A DNA stretch of 64,000 bases, taken from Acinetobacter corruptisaponis. Its GTDB lineage: Bacteria; Pseudomonadota; Gammaproteobacteria; Pseudomonadales; Moraxellaceae. The position numbers were made by a program, and so were the translations under genes. Of the stretch, positions 48,162-60,695 are shown in pieces. Location of the stretch: the NCBI RefSeq assembly GCF_030053775.1, contig NZ_CP125669.1, positions 2,041,962 through 2,105,961 on the forward strand. Reading direction: 5' to 3'. Below the pieces are notes generated by a model. It did no database searches and was not told the origin of the DNA. It worked only from the letters and a program-made list of their open reading frames with translations. Within the stretch, counting starts at the first letter, position 1. Each line of letters starts with the position of its first letter.

Positions 48162-49355
48162 TTATTTTGCATCATGGAGATAAAATGTCAGAAACAGTCC
48201 CACTGCCAATACCAACACCACACTGAGATTGATCCCGACCCAGCCAAAGTTTTCCCAGATCAAGCCACCACTACTTCCCAACAAACTGGAACCGATGTAA
48301 TAGCAGAATAAATACAGCGATGCAGCCACCGCCCGATATTGAATTGCCTGCACAGATACCCAACTGCTGGCGGTGGAATGCGCTGCAAAAAAAGCAAAGG
48401 CAAAAATAATCAACCCCAGCAAAATTGCCCAAAGTGCTGGAATCAGGGTAATCAGCAGTCCAGCCATCATCATCAATAACATGAGGGGTAAGACTTTGTC
48501 CCGCCCATACTTAAAGCTCCACTGCGCTGCTTTTGATGAACTGTAAATTCCTGCCAAATAGGCAATCGAGATTAAGCCAATCCAGCTTTGTGATAACTGA
48601 AATGGTGCTTCCAGCAGGTGATAACTAATATAGTTAAATACTGTAACCAGACATCCCATCAAGATAAAACCCTCGGCAAACAGGATGCGTAATTTACGAT
48701 CTTTTAAGTTTTGTTCAAACGCCGCCTTAAAACGGGAAAATCGAAAAGGATAGGGTTGAAAATGCTGGGACTTGGGTAAGAGTAAATAGAACAGACAGGC
48801 AATGATAAGATTGATAAAACCAATAATATAAGTTGCTGATTGCCATGAGATAAAATCAACCAACACCCCTGCAATCAAACGTCCGCCCATCCCTCCAATC
48901 GCTGTGCCTGAGATATACAGCCCCATCGCAAAGCCAATATCTTTCTGTGAAATCTCCTCTCCGATATAAGTCATGGCAACTGCGGCAACACCACTCACTG
49001 CCAAGCCTATAAAAATACGAGTTGTTAAGAAAATTTCCCAGATTGGAAAAGACGCACTGACCAGCAACAAAACCGAAACCAGGAACAAGGCAAACACCAT
49101 AATCGGTTTGCGCCCGAAACGATCAGAAATAAAGCCTGTAAACAGCAGGCCAATGGCCAGGGCAATGGTGGAAAAGGATAATGGAAAACTACTATTTGTC
49201 GGGGTGACCCGAAAGAACTTTGCAAAAATCGGCATCATCGGCTGCACACAGTACAGGGATGAGAACGAGGCAAACCCTGCAAAGAACAATGACCATAAAA
49301 TCGCGGTAAATGATTTTGAACCATATTCAATATGGGTTTTGACAATATCCGACAT
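48162..49355 (-). CDS. MFS transporter, YnfM-like
   Basis: Twelve-helix major facilitator, 397 aa. It contains motif A in loop 2-3 (GFISDRFGRKPIMVF) and the family N-terminal SLYCVQPMMPIFAKFFRVTPT, typical of the YnfM/arabinose-efflux-like subgroup (DHA1-type exporters). A short C-terminal cytosolic tail is present. The substrate is unknown. It is divergent from the Rsm-like RNA and lytic transglycosylase. Confidence 0.82.
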   Translation of the reverse strand: MSDIVKTHIEYGSKSFTAILWSLFFAGFASFSSLYCVQPMMPIFAKFFRVTPTNSSFPLSFSTIALAIGLLFTGFISDRFGRKPIMVFALFLVSVLLLVSASFPIWEIFLTTRIFIGLAVSGVAAVAMTYIGEEISQKDIGFAMGLYISGTAIGGMGGRLIAGVLVDFISWQSATYIIGFINLIIACLFYLLLPKSQHFQPYPFRFSRFKAAFEQNLKDRKLRILFAEGFILMGCLVTVFNYISYHLLEAPFQLSQSWIGLISIAYLAGIYSSSKAAQWSFKYGRDKVLPLMLLMMMAGLLITLIPALWAILLGLIIFAFAFFAAHSTASSWVSVQAIQYRAVAASLYLFCYYIGSSLLGSSGGLIWENFGWVGINLSVVLVLAVGLFLTFYLHDAK

Positions 49356-49533
49356 AAATCAGCTTTTTCTACAGGTCTGGTTTGATTTTAGTTCCTTTTA
49401 GACTCCCTGTAATGGCCGCCTTTAAAAAACCCTGAAAAGTTGGGCATTGCATATGGTTTTCTGCGGGACATACTGCCGCATGCCTCAACCCCTCACTGAT
49501 AAAATGTAGCCATCTGGCCATGACCCTATATTT

Positions 49534-49551
49534 TGTAGGTTAAAACGTACA
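49534..49551 (+). promoter_or_regulatory. GacA-type upstream activating sequence
   Basis: TGTAGGTTAAAACGTACA matches the pseudomonad GacA box TGTAAG-N6-CTTACA at 10 of 12 defined positions, with correct spacing. It lies about 70 bp before the inferred start of the GGA-rich RNA, the distance expected for rsm promoters. Confidence 0.6.
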
Positions 49552-49598
49552 CAGGTTGCGGTGATTGGCGAATAGCTGATAGCAGGTTTATCCCTTAA

Positions 49599-49604
49599 TA
49601 TACA
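49599..49604 (+). promoter_or_regulatory. -10 element of Rsm-like RNA
   Basis: TATACA lies 7 bp before the inferred start near 49611. No good -35 is visible, which fits a promoter dependent on an activator. Confidence 0.45.
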
Positions 49605-49610
49605 AATCAT

Positions 49611-49726
49611 AGAGAGACAGGAAGTCTCATTCAGAACAACAAGAAGCACAGGACGTGGTCGTTGACAGGAGTTGGCGGCAAGAAACCAAATATGAGAAAG
49701 CCTCGACAGGATGTCGGGGCTTTTTT
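49611..49726 (+). ncRNA. Rsm/Csr-type CsrA-titrating small RNA
   Basis: About 115 nt. Four stems each present a GGA in the loop: GAGAC-AGGAA-GTCTC (49614-49628), CAC-AGGAC-GTG (49647-49657), CGTTGAC-AGGA-GTTGGCG (49660-49677), and the terminator stem with CGAC-AGGAT-GTCG at its tip (49697-49723). The last ends in TTTTTT. GGA-loop repeats, length, terminator and an upstream GacA-type box match RsmX/Y/Z of pseudomonads, which sequester CsrA/RsmA. The ends are inferred from the -10 and T run. I do not know a published name for it. Confidence 0.7.
49697..49726 (+). terminator. terminator of Rsm-like RNA
   Basis: AAAGCCTCGAC pairs with GTCGGGGCTTT (one G-U) with a GGA-bearing loop, then TTTTTT. 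Confidence 0.88.
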
Positions 49727-49829
49727 ATTGGCTTGATGATTAATTCGCATACACATAGAACGATAAAACAATCGCTATTGACTCACTCAATTTGGCTTAA
49801 TACCATGACTGATCATTTTATTTTTCTGG

Positions 49830-50405
49830 TTGTTTGCTTTGCAAATCCTAACAACTCAACAATACATTTTTGAAAAACCCATCTTGCTGCTTTTAAGAAT
49901 CGGTCTGGTTCTGACCGCTATCACCCTGTCTGCATGCAGCAGTCTAAGCGGATCATTTGCCAATCGTTCCAATCAACTCTCATCAGGATTACAAACCGCT
50001 TATTCTGTTTCACCTAGTACCGCCAATCGCGTATCGCCCATCATCATTCAAAGCTCAGAGCGTTACGATGTTTCGCCACTTTTAATTGCGGCGATTATTC
50101 GACAGGAATCCAACTACAATAGCGCCGCACGCTCACCGACGGGCGCGGTGGGACTGACCCAAATCATTCCAAGCCACTGGCGTCAGGCCTGTCCTGGCAA
50201 TCTTTATGATGAAAGTGTCAATATTAATTGTGGCACGCAAGTGCTTGCGACCTACTATAAATCCGCAGGAAGCTGGTCAAAAGCTGTTGCCTATTACAAT
50301 GTCGGACCAACAGGTTATCAACGCAGTTTCTGGACACGACACAAAGGCAAGAAATATGCAAGATCGGTGAAGCGACATGAAAAGGCTTTAAAGAAAGCAC
50401 TTTAA
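49830..50405 (+). CDS. lytic transglycosylase lipoprotein
   Basis: The 191-residue protein has a signal helix and lipobox LSAC (Cys36), so it is an envelope lipoprotein. An SLT domain (about 68-170) follows, with catalytic Glu93 (IIRQESNYNSAARSPTGAVGLTQIIP). It cleaves glycan strands of peptidoglycan with 1,6-anhydro product formation. The start is uncertain: TTG 49830 or TTG 49839 are possible, and no ATG fits the signal peptide well. It follows the Rsm-like RNA by about 100 bp and ends at a strong terminator shared with cysK. Confidence 0.85.
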   Translation: MFALQILTTQQYIFEKPILLLLRIGLVLTAITLSACSSLSGSFANRSNQLSSGLQTAYSVSPSTANRVSPIIIQSSERYDVSPLLIAAIIRQESNYNSAARSPTGAVGLTQIIPSHWRQACPGNLYDESVNINCGTQVLATYYKSAGSWSKAVAYYNVGPTGYQRSFWTRHKGKKYARSVKRHEKALKKAL

Positions 50406-50415
50406 ATTGGACAAT

Positions 50416-50446
50416 AAAAAACCATGTGCTAAAAACATGGTTTTTT
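50416..50446. terminator. bidirectional terminator, lytic transglycosylase / cysK
   Basis: AAAAACCATGT and ACATGGTTTTTT around a 7-nt loop, between two convergent stops. Confidence 0.9.
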
Positions 50447-50461
50447 ATATTCAACGACTGA

Positions 50462-51463
50462 TTAAGCCTCGTCAAACAAGCCCTCAAACAACACTGAAGA
50501 TAGATAACGCTCACCACTGTCAGGTAAAATCACCACAATGGTTTTCCCCGCATTTTCTGGACGTTCAGCAATCTGGGCCGCCGCCGCTAATGCCGCACCA
50601 CTTGAAATCCCCACCAGAATGCCTTCCTGAGTGGCACACTTTCTTGCCCATTCAATCGCATCGGCACTGTTCACTGGCAGAACTTCATCAACCAGGTCCA
50701 AATCCAGATTTTTAGGGATAAAGTTGGCACCAATCCCCTGAATTTTATGCGGTGCAGGTGTAATACTCTCACCATTTTTAGTTTGGGTAATGATTGGAGA
50801 CTCAGCTGGTTCAACTGCCACTGAATACAATGGCTTATTCTGCACTTGCTCAAAATAACGTGAAATCCCTGTAATGGTGCCGCCAGTTCCCACACCCGCC
50901 ACTAGAATATCAACATTACCACCTGTCGCATTCCAGATTTCAGGACCTGTAGTATCTGTATGAATCTGTGGATTGGCTGGATTTTCAAACTGTTGTGGTA
51001 AGAAATATTGTTCAGGGTTTTCAGTGGCTAAGCGTACCGCCTCATCCACCGCACCTTTCATGCCTTTGGCTGGTTCAGTCAGTACAAGGTTCGCACCCAG
51101 GGCTTTCAGCACCTTACGACGTTCCAGGCTCATACTTGCAGGCATGGTCAGGGTAATGGGATAACCTTTTGCCGCCGCCACAAACGCCAGTGCAATCCCT
51201 GTGTTGCCACTGGTCGGTTCAACAATATGCATGCCCGCCTTGAGTACACCACGCTGTTCAGCATCAGCAATCATGGCCGCACCAATACGGCATTTCACTG
51301 AAAATGCAGGGTTGCGGCTCTCAACCTTGGCTAAAACCGTTGCCCCTGTTTGAATAATACGGTTGATACGAATGAGTGGGGTATTCCCAATCGCTTCCGC
51401 ATTATTTGCATATACCGCAATACCAAGATTGGCAGGTGTTGGAAATTGTTGGTCGGTTGTCAT
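50462..51463 (-). CDS. cysK: cysteine synthase A
   Basis: O-acetylserine sulfhydrylase, which makes L-cysteine from O-acetylserine and sulfide with pyridoxal phosphate. Lys57 binds PLP ([14 protein letters not shown]), [11 protein letters not shown] is the substrate-loop motif and [10 protein letters not shown] the phosphate-binding loop. It has 333 aa, with an N-terminal extension of about 15 residues beyond the E. coli enzyme. The gene is monocistronic. The motif FSVKCRIG favours the CysK class over CysM. Confidence 0.94.
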   Translation of the reverse strand: MTTDQQFPTPANLGIAVYANNAEAIGNTPLIRINRIIQTGATVLAKVESRNPAFSVKCRIGAAMIADAEQRGVLKAGMHIVEPTSGNTGIALAFVAAAKGYPITLTMPASMSLERRKVLKALGANLVLTEPAKGMKGAVDEAVRLATENPEQYFLPQQFENPANPQIHTDTTGPEIWNATGGNVDILVAGVGTGGTITGISRYFEQVQNKPLYSVAVEPAESPIITQTKNGESITPAPHKIQGIGANFIPKNLDLDLVDEVLPVNSADAIEWARKCATQEGILVGISSGAALAAAAQIAERPENAGKTIVVILPDSGERYLSSVLFEGLFDEA

Positions 51464-51636
51464 GAATGATCCTTTATATCTTATCGTCTTTAAAAAGATT
51501 ATACGCAGTTTAACCTTATCATCAAAAATTGATATTTAACGATTTGTGATGCTGATTTATAACAAAACTTTCTAGTTCAGGCTTCACGACTCTTTTTCTA
51601 TTATTGCCTGTTCTGGCTTTTAACCACACTTCTGCA

Positions 51637-53244
51637 TTAAGCCAACTCCTCATGGACAATGTCCTGATCGGTATCACCCAGCAGAATTGCAACCCGTTCA
51701 GAATGTACAACCAAATGCTCCAGCCAACGCTGGGCAGCGAGCAATTCCAGAGTATAGGTTGCAGAAACATTTCGATGGGCGGAATCCTCGATAATCTTTT
51801 GCCTTACAGATTCCTGTCTCTCTTTCATTGCATTCGCGATCAAGCTCAATTCATCCACTAAAGATTTAGGTATTTTTACAAATGGTTCCTGCAATAAATA
51901 AGGAATATACTGCTCAATCAATGCCGCAAAATGCTGTGCTAAATCATAAATGGCAGCCTGACGTTGAATAGTTTCAATCTTTGAGACATCCTTTAAGTCA
52001 TTCCTTAAAACACGGACATAAACAGCCAGCCGCAACAGGATAATAAAGCGACGTTGATCTGCAAGGGATTGTGGAATAGTCATTGCATCCAGATAATTTT
52101 CAACTTTTACCAGAATATGATCAAGCTCATCTGTCCTCACCAACCCAGCAACGATTTCCCGACGGATACAGCGTACAAAAATTCCATACATATCAGCAAT
52201 CGATTGCAATAGCACCCGTTCTGCTGCGGCAATTGCCAGCGCAGGAACACTATACAGAGACTCATCCAAATAACGTGTTGTTGAATATTCTTTTTCTGGA
52301 AGCAAGTAAATAATGAACTGCTCAAACCTAGGTAAAAGAGGCATAAAAATACATGCCCCCAATACACTAAAACAAGTATGAAATGCGGCAACCAGCAAAA
52401 CCGCTCCTAGTTGATGAATGGCTTCAATATGGTTATACGCCCATATAAATGCTGGAGATAAAAGCGTAAATGCAAAAACCGCAGTAACCACATTAAAAAT
52501 GACATGAACCGCAGCCGTTCGCTTGGCACTCGTGGTTGCCCCGATTGCCGCCAAAAGAACCGTAGCCACCGTTCCAATATTTTGCCCAATCACCAACGCC
52601 AGGGTCTGTTCCAGATTAATGGTTTGGGTAGACAACGCCGCAAGGGTTGTGGTAATTGCCGCACTGGATGACTGGAGTACGATGGTCATGAGAATACCCA
52701 CCAGCACCAGAAACAAACGCATCAACAGCGTCGGTTCCGCCCAGCGCGAGAGATCAATCAGTTCCGCCACGCCACTCATGGCATCCTGCAAAAGCTGGAT
52801 ACCAAAAAACAATAGACCAAAACCTGCAAGGGTCAGTCCAATAAACCCAACCCTTTCTTTTCCTAATAATTTTAGTAAGGCACCGATGCCAATCAGCGGT
52901 AAGGCAAAACTTGAAATCGAAAACTTTAAACCAAGTAGCGCCACCATCCAGCCCGTACTGGTCGTTCCAATATTGGCGCCAATAATGACCCCAATCGCAT
53001 GACTGAAACTGAGTACACCAGCACTTACAAAACCAATGGTAGCCAAAGTGGTTGCTGTTGAGGACTGCACGACCAGAGTCAACCCAATACCTGATAAAAC
53101 CGCCTTGATTGGAGAATCAGTAAATCTCACCAACCATTGACGTAGTGCTTCCCCTGCCATTGCTTTCAGGCTATCGGTCATCAAGGTCATGCCTAAAAGG
53201 AACAACCCGATTCCACCCATCAACTGCACAATGACATTCAACAC
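51637..53244 (-). CDS. Na/Pi cotransporter family protein with PhoU-like tail
   Basis: The 535-residue inner-membrane protein has two Na_Pi_cotrans repeats (QSSTATTLATIGF near 62 and LQSSSAAITTTLAAL near 190, the family QSS motifs) in about eight to nine helices. A PhoU-like helical cytosolic domain runs from about 340 to the C-terminus. It is YjbB-like, and members export or import phosphate with sodium. The direction of transport cannot be read here. The PhoU-like domain suggests regulation by phosphate status. It is followed by a small membrane protein on the same strand. Confidence 0.87.
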   Translation of the reverse strand: MLNVIVQLMGGIGLFLLGMTLMTDSLKAMAGEALRQWLVRFTDSPIKAVLSGIGLTLVVQSSTATTLATIGFVSAGVLSFSHAIGVIIGANIGTTSTGWMVALLGLKFSISSFALPLIGIGALLKLLGKERVGFIGLTLAGFGLLFFGIQLLQDAMSGVAELIDLSRWAEPTLLMRLFLVLVGILMTIVLQSSSAAITTTLAALSTQTINLEQTLALVIGQNIGTVATVLLAAIGATTSAKRTAAVHVIFNVVTAVFAFTLLSPAFIWAYNHIEAIHQLGAVLLVAAFHTCFSVLGACIFMPLLPRFEQFIIYLLPEKEYSTTRYLDESLYSVPALAIAAAERVLLQSIADMYGIFVRCIRREIVAGLVRTDELDHILVKVENYLDAMTIPQSLADQRRFIILLRLAVYVRVLRNDLKDVSKIETIQRQAAIYDLAQHFAALIEQYIPYLLQEPFVKIPKSLVDELSLIANAMKERQESVRQKIIEDSAHRNVSATYTLELLAAQRWLEHLVVHSERVAILLGDTDQDIVHEELA

Positions 53245-53281
53245 AGAAACTTCCTTTTTATGATTTTTAAGGTACAGACCA

Positions 53282-53674
53282 CTAATCAGGAGCGTAATAA
53301 AAACTCATCACCCCAGTTGCAATTGCAGCAACAAAACATTCAACCTTAAAAGATTCAAAACCCAAAACATAGAGAATAATACCGAAAATCATTGCTGAGA
53401 TTAAACTGGTCATGACCAGTGCAACACGATGAGTACCATGATCATGTGCTTTCATTTTTAATATCTTATGCTTTAATTGAGCGCGATGAATATAATATTG
53501 ATTAAATAGGGGCAACCTAATCATGATAAATGTCATCAATAAAATGCCAAAAATAAAGGCAAATATGACAGCCACCCAGTTAAAGGGTTCCTGATCAATG
53601 TAGGCATAACCAACAAGTAGGCTACACCCAATCAAGGCATATAAAATATAATCCCAATAAAATTTTCTATACAT
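53282..53674 (-). CDS. small membrane protein upstream of Na/Pi gene
   Basis: I do not recognise a family. The 130-residue product has four hydrophobic segments (about 9-27, 32-53, 85-104, 108-126) with a basic His/Lys-rich loop (YYIHRAQLKHKILKMKAHDHGTHR, about 59-82). It lies 37 bp upstream of the Na/Pi gene in the same orientation, so they may be cotranscribed. A Met start with TATAAA-rich upstream DNA is plausible. Confidence 0.6.
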   Translation of the reverse strand: MYRKFYWDYILYALIGCSLLVGYAYIDQEPFNWVAVIFAFIFGILLMTFIMIRLPLFNQYYIHRAQLKHKILKMKAHDHGTHRVALVMTSLISAMIFGIILYVLGFESFKVECFVAAIATGVMSFYYAPD

Positions 53675-53722
53675 GGTTTTATTCTAAAAATAAGCCCTAG
53701 CAATCAATGCAGTGCTATTGGT

Positions 53723-54399
53723 TTATATCCAGCCTTTATCAATAAATTCCGTAACCTGATAAAACCTTTTTTCGAGTGTATTGTTGCTGACGGCAATAAT
53801 AATTTGCCTCACACCCTCAGCATAGGGTGAACCACCCAATACCTTGGTTTCCATATTAATTGAACAGGACTGATGATCAGAAATCTCAATTCGATGATAG
53901 GCGTGCCGATTCAGACTCTGTTCTGGAATTTTTAGTTCCTCACGCTGTATTTTAGGATCACGAATCGACTCAATATTCTCTTCTGCCAGCCCTAATGACT
54001 TCGCCATGGCAATTGCGGTTCCTGGCGTTGAAGTCTTGCCCGATTGATGCGACTCAGTCAGGTTAATCTGGTATTGACTAAAGCTATAGCCTACCTTTTC
54101 CAGCATAAACATAAACTTGAGCATTAAAATGTTGGTATTGGGACATAGAATGACTGGAATATTTAAAGGCTCAGATGATAGGTCCGTTTCAGTTGATAAT
54201 TCAACCAAAACAGAGTTTGTCTGTTCACAATACTCAATGATGTCCTTTAGTTCCCGTCCTGAACCAGCGTGTACACAATACAGGGTTCTGACAATTTTCT
54301 ATCAGCCCATGCCTGTACCTCATAATTATGGTCAGGCATTAATCCATTCAATAATTCAAGGGCTAATTTACCAGAACCAGCAATATAAACATTTGTCAT
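53723..54399 (-). pseudogene. DapB-like reductase, frameshifted
   Basis: The minus strand from ATG 54399 encodes MTNVYIAGSGKLALELLNGL, a Rossmann-type start, then stops after 50 residues (...VYTLVQDGN). The other frame continues from there: AGSGRELKDIIEYCEQTNSV (from about 54264), then the open segment from 54208 (MVELSTETD) to the end FIDKGWI. Adding one G after GTATTGTG (about 54271-54275) joins the frames as IVVHAGSGRELKD and gives a 225-residue dihydrodipicolinate-reductase-like protein. It is one base from intact, so a true pseudogene or a sequencing error is possible. Another DapB is expected elsewhere. Confidence 0.72.
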
Positions 54400-54508
54400 C
54401 GGTTTCACTTATAGTGTGTAAGTATGTAAATTTTATTGAGTATAAATGGATATTAAATTTTGTTGGAATCTTCTTTGTTTATACTTTTCTCTATTTCTTC
54501 AGCATAAA

Positions 54509-54538
54509 AAAACCTCCCAACATTGGTTGGGAGGTTTT
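54509..54538 (-). terminator. rRNA operon terminator
   Basis: AAAACCTCCCAAC pairs with GTTGGGAGGTTTT (4-nt loop), followed by TTTATG on the minus strand. It lies 11 bp past the 5S gene. Confidence 0.9.
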
Positions 54539-54548
54539 CAATTTAAAA

Positions 54549-54663
54549 GCTGGCGATGACTTACTCTCACATGGCAAACGCCACACTACCATCAGCGCGG
54601 GGAGGTTTCACTTCTGAGTTCGGGAAGGGATCAGGTGGTTCACTCCTGCTATTGTCGCCAGCA
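54549..54663 (-). rRNA. rrf: 5S ribosomal RNA
   Basis: About 115 nt on the minus strand. The ends GCTGGCGAC... and ...GTCATCGCCAGC pair as the closing stem. Internal loops typical of gamma-proteobacterial 5S RNA are visible (CACCTGATCCCTTCCC). It is followed by the operon terminator. Confidence 0.93.
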
Positions 54664-54841
54664 AACTGTTTTGGCTTTCGGTGGTCTTACATTCTGCCAC
54701 TTAGTACCGAAGAGTTTAACGGATTAGCTGTTGAGTCTGTTTTAGTGTTCGTAGTTTAACTAGTTTCTGCACTAAATCAAGTTTTACTTTGGTTTAATCA
54801 TTTAAGTTGATGCTTTATATACAACTGTTTGGGTGTTGTAT

Positions 54842-57735
<2,894 letters not shown>

Positions 57736-58115
57736 TACAACCCCAAACAGTCGTTAATACCTACAAGTAGTATTACCAACATTTCAGTTTGACGCACTGT
57801 GCACTTAAGCACCGTACAGCTTCAATCTAAATTCATATACCAAAACGCTTGATTCAGTGTTTTTGCTAGTTCTCAGATTAAATATCTTCTTAACAATTAT
57901 TTGTTAATTTAATACTTAATCGAGTTTGAACAATTTATTTCAGACTCAATTCTACTAATCTGTTAATGATTAACTACTGCCTCGTCAGCGAGTAGTAAAC
58001 TGTGATAAATCACAGAAGTTAATAAACTCAAATCAAAATCTCTTTTGATTTATTTATACATTTATTAATTTCTATAATTTATTTAGCTTTAAATTAAATG
58101 TTTCCATTTAATTCG
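57736..58115. other. spacer between tRNA-Ala and 23S
   Basis: 380 bp of transcribed spacer, AT-rich near 57850-58110. It should hold the processing stem sequences for 23S. No further tRNA or ORF is seen. Confidence 0.6.
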
Positions 58116-58191
58116 TGGTGGAGACTAGGAGAGTCGAACTCCTGACCTCCTGCGTGCAAAGCAGGCGCTCTACCAACTAAGCTAAGTCCCC
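58116..58191 (-). tRNA. tRNA-Ala (UGC)
   Basis: 76 nt on the minus strand, starting GGGGACTTAGCT and ending in encoded CCA. The anticodon is TGC in CTTTGCACG. Stems pair fully. It sits in the rRNA operon between the 23S gene and tRNA-Ile. Confidence 0.95.
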
Positions 58192-58259
58192 AGCTTATCA
58201 TCTTGAACGATATATCTTCTCATCTAGCAGCTTGTGACTATTCATCACTTCGTCAGTAG

Positions 58260-58336
<77 letters not shown>

Positions 58337-58395
58337 TCAGATACATCTTCGAAGAACAACTTGTTGTGGATTCTTACCAGTCACCAATCTTTCGT

Positions 58396-59932
<1,537 letters not shown>

Positions 59933-60142
59933 AAATCATTTTGCACCTTATTAAAGACAAGGTGCCAATTCTGGCTCATCAATTACTGACTTATATATTC
60001 GCTCAAATAAACTTCGAGAAATTTTAACCAATTAATCAATGATAATTTATCGATCGATCAACCAGTAAAAATCCACACAAGTTGTTCTTCTATTCTCTTA
60101 ATGATCTTCTCGATGATTCGTCATCATCAAGCTAGGTCGGCT

Positions 60143-60170
60143 ATGTTACCCTAAATCTCTTTAAAGTCAA
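60143..60170 (-). promoter_or_regulatory. rRNA operon promoter
   Basis: On the minus strand TTGACT (60165-60170) and TAACAT (60143-60148) are separated by 16 bp. A GACC-rich stretch follows, and AT-rich DNA lies upstream as expected for an UP element. The start would be near 60136, about 200 bp before 16S. Confidence 0.65.
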
Positions 60171-60639
60171 CTGATAATTTGGATTTCTTAAAACTTATCT
60201 TAACCTAAACAAACCTGACCAATCCAGCCTAGAATCTAGACCACTTTAATCAAATCCTTGTTTATCAACAAGTTTTTATCCGCATCACCGCCGATGAGTG
60301 GGCATTCTACAGCATTTCAGAAGAGACGCAAGCGTTTTTAAAATCTTAGTCAATCGGTTGTCTTCTTTTTAAACTTTAAGCTACCTAATCTACTGATTTA
60401 TATAATTTAAAATTTATTCATTATCTTTAAAAGCAATTTAGCTCATTTAAACATTAATTCAACATACTGTTATTCAATGATTTTTTATTAATATTGGTTT
60501 AATTATCAGCTAAAAATCTTGTGAAAGTTGCTTATTTTTCCACAACTAGGTCTTTTATTTATCAATTCCCTGTTATTTATCTTTTTATAAAAGCTTTTTC
60601 GTGTAATTTCTTCGATTTAAATTTAAACGCTTAGACGAA

Positions 60640-60672
60640 AACAACGGCTTTGAATGAATCAAAACCGTTGTT
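60640..60672 (-). terminator. terminator of BCCT transporter gene
   Basis: AACAACGG and CCGTTGTT pair over a 17-nt loop with an inner TTTTGATT/AAAG pairing possibility. TTTTCG follows on the minus strand. It is 24 bp past the stop. Confidence 0.6.
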
Positions 60673-60695
60673 CCAACTGGTTAAATGACAACCAT

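Larger units (their letters stand above)
59933..60695. other. rRNA leader and promoter region, then BCCT terminator
   Basis: 763 bp without a protein gene. The leader lies at 59933-60136, and a hairpin GCACCTT/AAGGTGC sits just before 16S. The promoter is at 60143-60170. Upstream of it 60180-60630 is AT-rich. The BCCT-gene terminator is at 60640-60672. I could not identify a convincing boxA. Confidence 0.6.

Noticed and set aside
49655..49873. ORF overlapping the Rsm-like RNA and the transglycosylase start
   Set aside because: It runs through the terminator hairpin and GGA loops; no ribosome binding site or family resemblance.
51604..51861. 85-residue plus-strand ORF inside the Na/Pi transporter gene
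   Set aside because: It is antisense to a well-supported gene and has no features of its own.
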